64,000 bases of DNA from Halomonas daqiaonensis (GCF_900109725.1 NZ_FOBC01000002.1:180279-244278); one strand, 5' to 3'; shown: positions 38,776 to 47,303, counted from the first letter of the stretch. Notes: a model not told the origin generated them from the letters alone. Numbers and translations are program-made.

Positions 38776-40012
38776 GATAGGCTGCCTCTGGGGCGTCACT
38801 GGGGTGCGTTAGGTAAGAGGCCAGAATGCTGTCGGGTGAATCGGCCTGCTTCAACAGTCGTCCTTGGCAATCCACCACCGCTGGGCAGGGCACGATGAAG
38901 GGCGGTGTATAGTTTAGCGAGTAGGCTCCTCGGTTCTCGAAGACCACGAAGTCACCAGCCTCCAGCCCCCACTTGAAGGATTCGCAGAGAATGTCATGCT
39001 CCATGCAGGTATTACCGACAAGACGATAATCCCGCGGTATCCGCTCGGCCTCCGGGCGGAATGAGGACACCACCTTCAGACTAGGCCGGGTACTGGAACG
39101 GGTGGGGTTGAGACTGTTGATGCCGGTGTCGAGCAAGGCCTGCCAGCCCCCTCGACGCTGCCGGGTCTCAACGACCGGCGCTATCAGAGACATGGTGTTT
39201 GCTACCATCGACGTGCCGGGCTCAACGATCAAGCGCATGGAAGCCGTCGGGGAACAGCGCACGAATGCTCGACCGATAGCATCAGCGTACTCGGCTAGAC
39301 TCGGTATCGAATAGGGAAACTGATCCCTGAGAGACGCAGGCATGTCGCCCAGCAGCCCCCCACCGATATTGATTGACCGGATGGGATGTCGAGGCAGCAT
39401 TTTACCGGCCAGGCGACAGAGGCGCTCGACTCGCTCCACGGGATCAGCCACCCCCAGATGGCGGCGGGTGGCATGGCAGTGCAGCCCCACGACATCCAAA
39501 CCGGGGATCGAGTCCAGGAAAAGGAGCGCTTCATCCAGTTCCCCGCTTTCTACCTCAAAGCCAAAACGGCTGGCCAACTCGGTAAATTCGAAACAGACCC
39601 GCAGGCCCACCTCGATACGTTCGAACTCCGGCGCGATCTTCTCCAGCAGACGGATCTCTCGGAAGGAGTCCAGATTGACCTGACTCCCCTTATCCAGCGC
39701 CTCACGCAGATCCTGTTCATGCTTGATCGGCCCATTGAAGATAATCCTCTCGGCAGGCAATGAGGCTCTGGCAACCTGATACTCAAAAGCAGAAACCACC
39801 TCCGCCCAGCCATCCAGCTCGACCAGCAGCGGCCCGATAGGCGGCATGTAATTCGCCTTCATGGCATATGCCAGTTCCGTGTTCGGCCAATGGCTACGAA
39901 GCTGGTTTCGTAGGTTAAGATAATTGTCGTGAAATCTAGTTGAATCGAAGAGATAGAAGGCGCCACCTACCCGGCAGGATACGGAGGCCAGAAAAGCGTA
40001 ATCAGGCAACAT
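38756..40012 (-). CDS. PLP-dependent decarboxylase, LysA/ornithine decarboxylase fold
   Basis: A 418-residue fold-type III PLP enzyme. The PLP lysine is in ELAYAMKANYMPPIG; the glycine loop is INIGGGLLGDMP; the second-domain catalytic cysteine is in LVGNTCMEHDILCESF; and ENRGAYSLNYTPPFI is near the end. The family includes diaminopimelate, ornithine and carboxynorspermidine decarboxylases, and exopolysaccharide-associated versions. It is not likely to be the housekeeping lysA, given its position between sugar transferase and ATP-grasp genes and overlaps with both. Confidence 0.85.
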   Translation of the reverse strand: MLPDYAFLASVSCRVGGAFYLFDSTRFHDNYLNLRNQLRSHWPNTELAYAMKANYMPPIGPLLVELDGWAEVVSAFEYQVARASLPAERIIFNGPIKHEQDLREALDKGSQVNLDSFREIRLLEKIAPEFERIEVGLRVCFEFTELASRFGFEVESGELDEALLFLDSIPGLDVVGLHCHATRRHLGVADPVERVERLCRLAGKMLPRHPIRSINIGGGLLGDMPASLRDQFPYSIPSLAEYADAIGRAFVRCSPTASMRLIVEPGTSMVANTMSLIAPVVETRQRRGGWQALLDTGINSLNPTRSSTRPSLKVVSSFRPEAERIPRDYRLVGNTCMEHDILCESFKWGLEAGDFVVFENRGAYSLNYTPPFIVPCPAVVDCQGRLLKQADSPDSILASYLTHPSDAPEAAYLEHPAD

Positions 40013-40631
40013 GCCTGAGCCCTAGGCGCCTGCGATATTCATCCAGCCGCCCCTGGGGGGCAGCATGGAGAATGCCTTCACGCTTGAGTACGATCAACAC
40101 GGTGGCAAAAAGAATCTTGAGATCCAGCCACAATGTTTGGCGATGGACGTACTCCACGTCCAGCCTGAGCTTGTCCTCCCAGCTGATATCCTGGCGTCCG
40201 GCAATCTGAGCCAGCCCGGTCACACCGGGCCGAACATCATGGCGTTGCCGCTCATAACCGATGAAATAAGGGAGGTACTCCATCAGCAATGGCCGGGGCC
40301 CTACGAAAGACATCTCGCCTTTCAGGATATTGAGCAGCTGGGGCAGCTCATCGAGGCTGGCACGGCGGATACACAGCCCGAGCCGAGTGACACGCTCCTT
40401 GTCGGGCAGGGGTTCCCCCTGATTGTCCACCGCATCGCGCATAGTCTTGAACTTGATGACTTGAAAGGGAATTTCATCCTTTCCCGGCCGCCATTGACGA
40501 AAGAACACCTCCCCCTCCATGGTCAGTCTTAACAGCAAGGCCACCCCCAGCATGACGGGAAAAAGAAAAACAAGCATGATGCTAGCCATGGAAATATCAA
40601 ATGCACGTTTTATCATAACAGATTCTTCCAT
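40002..40631 (-). CDS. Second bacterial sugar transferase
   Basis: A 209-residue (or 204 from MIKRAFD at 40616) PglC-like phosphoglycosyl transferase. A membrane re-entrant helix (ISMASIMLVFLFPVMLGVAL) is followed by FFRQWRPGKDEIPFQVIKF, ASLDELPQLLNILKGEMSFVGPRP, and VRPGVTGLAQIAGR. It overlaps the decarboxylase gene by 11 bp. The presence of two initiating transferases (see 34278) suggests two glycans, or one glycan plus a small-molecule pathway. Confidence 0.92.
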   Translation of the reverse strand: MEESVMIKRAFDISMASIMLVFLFPVMLGVALLLRLTMEGEVFFRQWRPGKDEIPFQVIKFKTMRDAVDNQGEPLPDKERVTRLGLCIRRASLDELPQLLNILKGEMSFVGPRPLLMEYLPYFIGYERQRHDVRPGVTGLAQIAGRQDISWEDKLRLDVEYVHRQTLWLDLKILFATVLIVLKREGILHAAPQGRLDEYRRRLGLRHVA

Positions 40632-40827
40632 TGGTTGAGAAAGATTTCATCTCAGCCTGGGTACGACTGATAAATAAGCTTGCTGAACACTTGGCACTAC
40701 TCATCACGGTTAAGCATTACCCGCACTGAATCCTAACAGGATTCCTCAGACCTTGTGTCTGGCATCAATCAGACTAGAAACGATTTTAGACTAGCCTGTG
40801 CGAAGCCACAGGGCCAAAAAATGAACT
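40632..40827. other. Intergenic region without a recognised feature
   Basis: 196 bp between two minus-strand genes. It is more AT-rich than its neighbours and may hold the promoter for the sugar transferase gene. I see no convincing hairpin or gene. Confidence 0.4.
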
Positions 40828-41496
40828 TCATTCTTTATCCTCCGGGCAGAAAGCCTGGGCGAACTCGATGGCATGGACGCTGTCGAGGTTCGGAGAAAAT
40901 TCGGATAGTCGGTATCGAGCACCGAGCACACTGCCCTGCTGGTCCACGCGCCCTGCAGCGAACCAAGTGACGATCTGCACGAACATACGGCACATCTGCA
41001 TGAAGACCCTCTGGCGATTTTCCTCATCGGAGAGGCCAGGGTCATGGGGCCTGGCCGCCTGGAGGATCGGCCTGCCGGTATCCATGCCTTCATCGACGAA
41101 ATGAACGGTTGCCCCAATGAACTTGCAGCCGGCCTTCAGCGTATCGCCGAAGCCGTCCAGGCCGGGACAGGCGGGCAGGACGGCAGGATGGAAGTTGACG
41201 ATACGCCCTCGATACTTCTGGAGAAACTTGCCGGAAAGCAGCCGAGAGTAAGAAGACAGGAAGAGGTCGATCTCCGGCTTGCCCAGGAAGTAGTCGTAGA
41301 GGGCATCCGAGAACTCCCTGCCGGTGCAGCATGGCATCACCTCGACGGCTACACCATGACGCCGAGCGACCCATTCGGCACCACACTCCCGGTCGCACAC
41401 CACGAGGGCGATGTGCTGCCTGCAGGCGTCCACCTTGAGTGCCTCGTCGAGCACACTCCCGCCGGAAGACGCCAGTACCACCATGTTCTTCGTCAT
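40828..41496 (-). CDS. Formyltransferase-fold protein (PurN/Fmt-like)
   Basis: A 222-residue protein of the glycinamide/methionyl-tRNA formyltransferase superfamily, using 10-formyltetrahydrofolate. The motif GRIVNFHPAVLPACPGLDGFG includes the catalytic Asn and His, and the later aspartate is in GATVHFVDEGMDTGRPILQ. The first 20 residues (VVLASSGGSVLDEAL) form the expected beta-loop. It is not the housekeeping purN, given the context. N-formylation of an amino-sugar or amino acid is inferred. Confidence 0.8.
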   Translation of the reverse strand: MTKNMVVLASSGGSVLDEALKVDACRQHIALVVCDRECGAEWVARRHGVAVEVMPCCTGREFSDALYDYFLGKPEIDLFLSSYSRLLSGKFLQKYRGRIVNFHPAVLPACPGLDGFGDTLKAGCKFIGATVHFVDEGMDTGRPILQAARPHDPGLSDEENRQRVFMQMCRMFVQIVTWFAAGRVDQQGSVLGARYRLSEFSPNLDSVHAIEFAQAFCPEDKE

Positions 41497-41541
41497 GTCA
41501 CACCAGCCCTACGATGTTCGAGATTCCTGGTGTGTTTGTCC

Positions 41542-42333
41542 TCAACCCTGACCTTTCTGGTAGAAGCGCGCCCCATCGGGCCGATACCACTCGTCCAGAC
41601 TGACCGGTACCCGGCTGTTGTAGCCCAGCAGCTGTCGGGTCAACGGTGAGAGGTTTCGCCCGTACTCCTCCCCCAGCATGCGTGCGTAGTCCACCTGCGG
41701 CTTGAAGAAAGGCCGGGTGAAGCCGCTTGTCAGGGCGACACGAGAGTCGTTAGTCCTGTTCTGTCCACCGCGATGCCAAAGATAGGAGTTAAAGAACACC
41801 ACGGAGCCCGCGGGGCCGGTAATCGGAACGCAACTGGCCCCGAATTCCTCATCAGTAGGCTTCTGTTCCTTGTGGTGGGAACCCGGCAGGACCTGTGTGG
41901 CACCATTCTCGACTGTAAAGTCATCAAGCATCACGATCATGTTAAGGCGCGCCTTGTAGCAAGAAATGTAGCTGCCAATGTCACGATGTACGCTGTGCAG
42001 ATAATTGCGTTTGTGCGCATAGCCGGCCGTGGGTGTACTGCAGCACAGGATGTAGGGCTTGTCGTCGAAGTAGCGCGCGATATAATCGTGGAAGAGGTGC
42101 ATGTGGTAGAATCGGTCAAGGCTATCGTTACCACCAACAGTCTGATGCGCCGTGCCATCGCCTAAATCGTTTAGCCCCCGCTCAACCTGATACTTCTCGC
42201 AGAGATCTATCCACTTCAGCACGTCAGCCTTCATCTCAGCTACCAGATCATTATCCACTGCCTTCTCGAAGATGATCCACCCCTCTTCATCCATACGATG
42301 GTCATAGTCAGTCATCGTCATTCCGGTATACAT
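41542..42333 (-). CDS. Phytanoyl-CoA dioxygenase (PhyH) family protein
   Basis: A 263-residue Fe(II)/2OG oxygenase. The iron triad is seen as HxD in LHSVHRDIGSY and the distal His in NSYLWHRGGQNRTN, where the arginine for 2-oxoglutarate also lies. GSVVFFNSYLWH is typical for PhyH proteins that hydroxylate small molecules. GAGG lies nine bases before the first ATG; later ATGs in the same stretch are possible starts. It lies 45 bp upstream of the formyltransferase gene, so a shared pathway is likely. The substrate is unknown. Confidence 0.82.
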   Translation of the reverse strand: MYTGMTMTDYDHRMDEEGWIIFEKAVDNDLVAEMKADVLKWIDLCEKYQVERGLNDLGDGTAHQTVGGNDSLDRFYHMHLFHDYIARYFDDKPYILCCSTPTAGYAHKRNYLHSVHRDIGSYISCYKARLNMIVMLDDFTVENGATQVLPGSHHKEQKPTDEEFGASCVPITGPAGSVVFFNSYLWHRGGQNRTNDSRVALTSGFTRPFFKPQVDYARMLGEEYGRNLSPLTRQLLGYNSRVPVSLDEWYRPDGARFYQKGQG

Positions 42334-42618
42334 TTCTCAACACCTCAGCTCCGGAAGTACTAATATTAACTTCACGCCTCTACATCCACATCTTGCCCGT
42401 GCTACCGCTACCGCCATGCAGACTACAACTGGTTTTTCCATTGCAACTACACAGTTCCAGAACGCTACCGATACACTTTATTACCATGCCTCCACATAAG
42501 ATTACACTCAGCACCGGCATTCTGCCTGTATAGTTTTTCTCATCCACAAAAGCTGAAACTACTCAGTAGGCGGATCTTACCCAGAACACTGCCTGAGGGA
42601 CTTGCTGCCAAAGCTAAC
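42334..42618. other. Intergenic region, AT-rich, no gene seen
   Basis: 285 bp between the 5' end of the PhyH gene and the 3' end of the phosphoribosyltransferase-PqqD gene. It is AT-richer than its surroundings and probably contains the PhyH promoter. I see no gene or strong terminator. It is the natural right border of the PhyH group and left border of the lasso cluster. Confidence 0.4.
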
Positions 42619-43875
42619 TCATGCGTCTGTATCATGGTCCTGTGGCAACTGGTCGTTACACACCAGCAATCCCTCCGCACGCATCTGTTCCACCAAAGCG
42701 TCCATGTCGGCCTCGAGCCGCTCGCGAGATACCTGGTATCGCCCCAACAGCGCCGCTAATGCCCGCTGCATTGAGCCCTGTATCATCAACAGTTGCCAGA
42801 ACTTCGCGCTGATACCGTCCAGTCTGTAGACACTGGCCGAATCAGCTGCGCGCTGTGGAATTCTTGCCACAATCACGCCATCGTCCTTGCAGCACCATAG
42901 CACGCGATCATGGGCCCGAATATCGGCTCCGGGATAGGGGATATTCAGTGTCAGGGTCGGCAGATAGTCCACGATTGCATCGTTCTCGAGGCGGCGCAGC
43001 AGCAGGCGACGCTTGAGACAGCGTGACGGCGGCACCACATCCCAGCCTTCCACGAAGCGCCCTGCCGTCTCATCCCAGCGCCGCGTCCGTGGCGTGCACC
43101 AGGCGAAGGCAACGCCCAGCGTCTGCCCCGGCCAATAACAGTCATCACCGAGACGGGCGAGACGCTGGCGACGCCACGCTTCATGACCCGCGCCACCCGG
43201 TGCCGGCGTAGTATCCTCTAGGGTCGCACCGGACAAACAGGCCACTACCCTAGGCTCACAGGAAACTATACCGGCGCATAGCGCCTCTGGGGCATAGAGG
43301 GGGCAGAACACCACGTCGTCTGCAGCAGTAAGGCTCAGGCTTTCTCGAAACCGGGTACCGGAGAGGCTGCAATCGTCAACCACGAACAGCGTCTTCTCGA
43401 CAGCGGCGGCGTCCAGGGTAGTGAGCTGTTCAGGGCGCAAATCAAGGTGGTAGGCCAGCATCCCCAGCACGATCAGGCCACCCCGGGGAATGGCGGCAAA
43501 CTGCGCAGATTTCAGGAACTCGGCACTGAAGGTCGCGACCAGCCTCTCGGCCAGACGACCACATACGGCCTCTGCGTGAGGATAGTCTACGAACTCTCGT
43601 TCTTGCATTAGGAGATCGAGCTGATCTCTCAACTGCATCAGCAGCGCCTGCTGCTCCTCGGTAAAAGTGCCAACCACCGCCAGAAGCGGCGCCGGCTCGT
43701 ACCTCCCGATCAATGCCGAGCCGGTCAGCCGAGACCAGAGGGGATTGGCGCGAATGGCCGTAGCCAGCTCCTCAAGTGCCGAGGTAATGTCTGGCTGGCC
43801 GGTCGCCGAGAGCAACCTGGCAGCGGGGACGCGGGTGCCATCATACAGCGTGACCACCAGGTTGGCTGCGATCAC
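42619..43875 (-). CDS. Phosphoribosyltransferase-like/PqqD-like fusion in the lasso cluster
   Basis: A 418-residue protein that I do not recognise as a named family. Residues about 100-215 look like a type I phosphoribosyltransferase: AAIPRGG at 127-133, and a PRPP-loop match DDCSLSGTR at 167-175 preceded by hydrophobic LFVV. After a middle region of unknown fold, residues about 326-406 resemble PqqD/RiPP recognition elements (YRLDGISAKFWQLLMIQGS, then LLGRYQVSRERLEADMDAL and GLL). The start overlaps the kinase-like gene by four bases, so the two are translationally coupled. A role in modifying the lasso peptide with a ribose phosphate is a hypothesis only. Confidence 0.7.
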   Translation of the reverse strand: MIAANLVVTLYDGTRVPAARLLSATGQPDITSALEELATAIRANPLWSRLTGSALIGRYEPAPLLAVVGTFTEEQQALLMQLRDQLDLLMQEREFVDYPHAEAVCGRLAERLVATFSAEFLKSAQFAAIPRGGLIVLGMLAYHLDLRPEQLTTLDAAAVEKTLFVVDDCSLSGTRFRESLSLTAADDVVFCPLYAPEALCAGIVSCEPRVVACLSGATLEDTTPAPGGAGHEAWRRQRLARLGDDCYWPGQTLGVAFAWCTPRTRRWDETAGRFVEGWDVVPPSRCLKRRLLLRRLENDAIVDYLPTLTLNIPYPGADIRAHDRVLWCCKDDGVIVARIPQRAADSASVYRLDGISAKFWQLLMIQGSMQRALAALLGRYQVSRERLEADMDALVEQMRAEGLLVCNDQLPQDHDTDA

Positions 43876-44849
43876 TCCTTGGCTTCCAGGTCATTTTCGA
43901 TGGCTGCATGCACGTCCGCCAGATGACAGAAACCATCCGGATAGCCCAGACGCTTGACAGGCACGGCGCTTGCCAAGCGTGCAAGGTGGGCGAAACGGTC
44001 GCGCAGCATGGGGGTAGCCTCAAGGACATGGCCGAGGAAAGAGTGCCTGGCTAGTTCCGCCACCGCCCTGGCAGGTGGCAGAGTCTCGATGACCACGCTT
44101 TCCTCATGCCCCCTTTCGAGCAGGTAGATCGCTCCCACCGGGCGTGGGCCGAGATCGAAATTTCCCAGGTCGGCCACAGGCACGCTCAGCTTGGGAAAAC
44201 CCGGGTGAAAGCGGGGGTATGACCGGCCTTTCCCCTTCACGAAGCGTCCCAGTTGCTCGGGAGTCAGCTTGACTTGGGGAAATGCCGAGCGGCAGATAAC
44301 CACGCCCGTATTCTCCTCCACGGCAGCGATATCATCTGCCATCAAGGAAAAGCCCGCCGCAACCATGGAAGTCACCATGGTGCTCTTGCCCGCCCCCCTT
44401 TGTCCGGCCAACAGCACGGCACGATGGCCAACGGCAAGTGCGCCCGCATGCAGGGCCAGGATCCCTTGGCGCTCCAGGTAGCAAGCCATGACGTGTCCCA
44501 ACAGCAGGACATCGACCATAAAAGCAAGCCTCGGATCGACAAGCCGGCACTCGATCTCTCCTGACATGAGATAGAAGTCGGCAATCCCTGGAAAGCGCAT
44601 CAACCAAGTAGACTCGTTCACCTCGAAGAGTTGAACGGAGGGATCGCCCGAGCCGTTAAGGCTATTACTGAGGTAGAGGGCATTGTCGGTGGGGGCCTGC
44701 ATCTTAGCCGGATCAGCTGGGAGACAACTGAAAGAGAGCTCAGGACCCGCAGACGGTGAGGATTCCGCCATGGGAGTGGCCAGATCCATATCGGCAAGAG
44801 TTTCAAAGCCGAACAGGCGGAGACGGGGCATGATATGCTCCATGCTCAA
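43872..44849 (-). CDS. HPr kinase-like protein of the lasso cluster
   Basis: A 325-residue protein whose C-terminal two thirds resemble the HPr kinase/phosphorylase fold. The P-loop is GQRGAGKST at 149-157, preceded by LALHAGALAV (the usual histidine) and followed by the acidic LMADDIAAVEE. There is no HPr system gene nearby. Such kinases occur in lasso clusters, where the paeninodin enzyme phosphorylates the C-terminal serine of the precursor. Here the precursor ends GGSA, with a serine second from the end. It is 147 bp downstream of the precursor gene, past a stem-loop. Confidence 0.82.
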   Translation of the reverse strand: MSMEHIMPRLRLFGFETLADMDLATPMAESSPSAGPELSFSCLPADPAKMQAPTDNALYLSNSLNGSGDPSVQLFEVNESTWLMRFPGIADFYLMSGEIECRLVDPRLAFMVDVLLLGHVMACYLERQGILALHAGALAVGHRAVLLAGQRGAGKSTMVTSMVAAGFSLMADDIAAVEENTGVVICRSAFPQVKLTPEQLGRFVKGKGRSYPRFHPGFPKLSVPVADLGNFDLGPRPVGAIYLLERGHEESVVIETLPPARAVAELARHSFLGHVLEATPMLRDRFAHLARLASAVPVKRLGYPDGFCHLADVHAAIENDLEAKE

Positions 44850-44895
44850 AAACTTGATGCGAGAACGGCAACAATATCATTCCATAGCCAACCGA

Positions 44896-44923
44896 AGAGA
44901 CGCGGCCTTGAGGCCGCGTCTCT
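44896..44923 (-). terminator. Strong stem-loop between precursor and kinase genes
   Basis: A perfect 12-bp stem (AGAGACGCGGCC with GGCCGCGTCTCT) and a 4-nt loop, 74 bases after the precursor stop. On the minus strand TCTCTTCGGTT follows, a weak T-run. It may stop most transcripts after the precursor or protect its 3' end, giving more precursor than enzyme. Confidence 0.6.
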
Positions 44924-44996
44924 GTCGTTCTCACGCAATGGCTCGTTCAATGAAACCCCGTGAAGTTTCCCTGCCGTTTCTCAGCCAACCAAGGGA

Positions 44997-45197
44997 TCAT
45001 GCCGATCCACCGGCCCAAGTCACGCTACCATCTGGATTATCATCCTTCACGGGGTTACTGGAGGGATACGTATCACCAGAACCGCCAGAGCCACCAAGGC
45101 GAGTCAGGTCCGACACGGCACCCCAAACCTGAAGCTGAGGGGGTTGATATGGCGACCTGGCATCAGTCTGGCAAGCATTTTTCGTATTTGTTTTCAT
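44997..45197 (-). CDS. Lasso peptide precursor
   Basis: A 66-residue peptide (67 if the preceding ATG is used). The leader carries a perfect YxxPxLxxxGxxxxxT motif (YQPPQLQVWGAVSDLT), the recognition sequence of lasso leaders. With Thr at position -2, the core starts LGGSGGSGD and Asp9 could close a 9-residue ring; starting at the next Gly gives a Gly1-Asp8 ring. The tail is long (24-25 residues), rich in Asp, Ser, Pro and Gly, and ends GGSA. AAGGAGG lies six bases before the second ATG, an excellent ribosome site that decides this start. It lies between the cyclase and kinase genes. Confidence 0.9.
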   Translation of the reverse strand: MKTNTKNACQTDARSPYQPPQLQVWGAVSDLTRLGGSGGSGDTYPSSNPVKDDNPDGSVTWAGGSA

Positions 45198-45200
45198 CAT

Positions 45201-45389
45201 ATACCTCCTTGGTCAGCAAAGGTGATGCAACCGATCCTGGTGATACGGATACCACTCGCCACCAATGACCTTATTCTAGATTCTAGCATTACCAAGCATA
45301 AAGATACGTACCGGTTACAAAAAAATCCGCGGCGGTCAGTCATCGGTAGTTGCCTAGAACTTGGTGCAGCATGATGAAGCCCTGCTTGC
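45201..45389 (-). promoter_or_regulatory. Leader region of the lasso precursor
   Basis: The 189 bp between cyclase stop and precursor start are AT-rich. On the minus strand a directly repeated CTAGAAT (45273-45286) gives two -10-like TAGAAT hexamers. A clear -35 was not found. A separate promoter for the precursor is likely but not proven. Confidence 0.4.
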
Positions 45390-47303
45390 CTATGCCCACC
45401 AGTGACGCAGCCAGAGTTCAAGCGACAGCACAGCCCAGAAGTCGACGTCCTGAAGGTCTCCGCAGCAATGGCGCTTAAATAGTTCCCGAAAATGCTCTTC
45501 GTCGACAAGGCCAAGAGCCGCGCATCGACTGTCAGTCATCAGGCCAAGCACCGAATCATGAACCAGATGGCGAATCGCATGTTCATACAAGGGTGACGGC
45601 ACCACCTTGCGGCTATGGCGCATCGCCTCATCCGGCATGATGCCGCACACCGCCTGGCGGGCCAGTCGTTTCGGCTGACGGAACCTGTTGACTCGATGCT
45701 GTGGGCAGGCGAGAACAAAGGCCGCCAGACGCCGATCACTCCACGGATCTGCCCTGGCCAGCCCGTGGGTCGCACAGTGGCGTTCAGCGTGCCGCATCAC
45801 GCTCATGACCAGAGGCGAGAAGATCTGTCGATAGCGCTCGCGGTGAGAGGCCCGGCTCCAGGCGTTCGAGTCGGCAACGAGGGGATCCCTGTCGGGTAAA
45901 CCGCAGCGTAGAGCCACATCGGGCGTGACGAAGGAAGGCAGGCGATCACGCGGGGAATAGGCCGAGAGGAAAGCATCGCTGAGAGGGGCGCGCCTTGCAG
46001 GCCTTGTCAGGAAATAGAGGGTGTCATCGAACACCTGCCTGATCCCGAAACGCCAGAGGCCTCGAGTTCGGCTAAGCCCATGGCCACGTCGGAGGCCAGC
46101 CAGTTCAAATCGCGCCTCGCGCCAGCATCCTTCACGGACCAGGCCCGAGACATCATGAATCCCTCCCCCCACCACGACATCACCACGGTAGCCGAACCAG
46201 ACGCTGCGGCAGCCATCTGCCGCGGCTCCTTGCAGCACCTTGTCGACGAAACTCTGGTAGATCAGGTTGAAAGGGCCATCCTCGTCCGGTGCATAGGCAG
46301 CCAGGTCCATCAATGGATAGGTCTGCTCGGCGGGAATCTCGCTAACCGGGATGGAAAAGCGATTGGCAATGCGGTAGATGTTCTCGCGCTCGTCACACTC
46401 GGGGTGCTCCGTGAAAGCCCAACTGTAGGCCCTGAGTGCCGGCACATCATTGCCCTGCTCGGCCAGCCAGCCGACAGTCGAGGCGACACTTCCCGAATCC
46501 AACCCACCGCTAAGGCCGATGGCAACAGGCGAAGCAACGCGGGAGCGACAGCGCACGGCCTCGACGAAAAGCGAACGGAAATGCTCGGCATACTCGCGGC
46601 TGTCCCGATAGTGAGCCCGATGGCTCGGATCCGGCTTCCATACCATGCGGCGACGCACCCTGCCGCGAAGATCGATCTCGACCTCCTCACCGGGCAGGAC
46701 CTCATCGATCCCCTCGTAGAAGGTGCAGCCGGGAGGCGTCTGCTGATCGGACAGGTGCCATGCCATCGCCTTCCGATTGATGCGCCTCGGCACGCCTTCC
46801 ACGGCCAGTATCTGGCTCAGCTCCGTGGCAAAGAGGATACGCCCCGGCTCGACCCGATAATAGAGTGATCGCATGCCCATGGCGTCTCTTGCCAGCCGAA
46901 GGGTTCGCTGCCTCGCATCCCAGAGGGCATAGGCAAAGTCCCCTATCAGCCTGCCGGGCCCTTTCTGCGGGTCATGCAGCAGTGTCCCAAACATCAGGCG
47001 GCTATCGGCTGCCTTCTCATCCACGGGAAAACCGGAGGACTGCCATGCAAGGCACGACTCGCGGTTGTCCAGGCGGGCATCCGCGGCAAACACCCATTGG
47101 CCTTCCAGAAATGTTTCGGGGAGGCACTCACCTGTGCCATCCGAGGAGCTATCGCGGGATAGACAGGCCAGCCCCATGCCATCCTGGTAGTGATAGGAGA
47201 CACCATCGACCACTCGATGCCGGCACCTCAACACCATGGCTTCCAGTTGCGAGGGCGAGACGGGACGCCCATCGAGGCTCACGATGCCGCATATAGCACT
47301 CAT
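45390..47303 (-). CDS. Lasso peptide cyclase, asparagine-synthetase-like (C protein)
   Basis: A 637-residue protein with an N-terminal glutaminase-like domain (1-200) and a C-terminal ATP-pyrophosphatase domain. The adenylation motif is GLSGGLDSGS (264-273). In lasso synthesis it adenylates the Asp/Glu side chain and joins it to the N-terminal amine of the core. Its only early Cys is at position 5 (MSAICGIV), not position 2, so it should have no glutaminase activity, as is usual for lasso cyclases. It abuts the ABC transporter gene with no gap. Confidence 0.88.
   Translation of the reverse strand: MSAICGIVSLDGRPVSPSQLEAMVLRCRHRVVDGVSYHYQDGMGLACLSRDSSSDGTGECLPETFLEGQWVFAADARLDNRESCLAWQSSGFPVDEKAADSRLMFGTLLHDPQKGPGRLIGDFAYALWDARQRTLRLARDAMGMRSLYYRVEPGRILFATELSQILAVEGVPRRINRKAMAWHLSDQQTPPGCTFYEGIDEVLPGEEVEIDLRGRVRRRMVWKPDPSHRAHYRDSREYAEHFRSLFVEAVRCRSRVASPVAIGLSGGLDSGSVASTVGWLAEQGNDVPALRAYSWAFTEHPECDERENIYRIANRFSIPVSEIPAEQTYPLMDLAAYAPDEDGPFNLIYQSFVDKVLQGAAADGCRSVWFGYRGDVVVGGGIHDVSGLVREGCWREARFELAGLRRGHGLSRTRGLWRFGIRQVFDDTLYFLTRPARRAPLSDAFLSAYSPRDRLPSFVTPDVALRCGLPDRDPLVADSNAWSRASHRERYRQIFSPLVMSVMRHAERHCATHGLARADPWSDRRLAAFVLACPQHRVNRFRQPKRLARQAVCGIMPDEAMRHSRKVVPSPLYEHAIRHLVHDSVLGLMTDSRCAALGLVDEEHFRELFKRHCCGDLQDVDFWAVLSLELWLRHWWA

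Noticed and set aside
38756-40012. Housekeeping diaminopimelate decarboxylase (lysA)
   Set aside because: The fold is the same, but the neighbours are polysaccharide genes, and the overlaps with a sugar transferase and an ATP-grasp gene argue for a specialised enzyme.
43872-44849. True HPr kinase of the phosphotransferase system
   Set aside because: No ptsH, ptsN or related gene is near, and the gene lies directly behind a lasso precursor.
45197-45514. Second lasso precursor or small gene between cyclase and precursor
   Set aside because: The frame overlaps the cyclase end, has no leader motif and no ribosome site.
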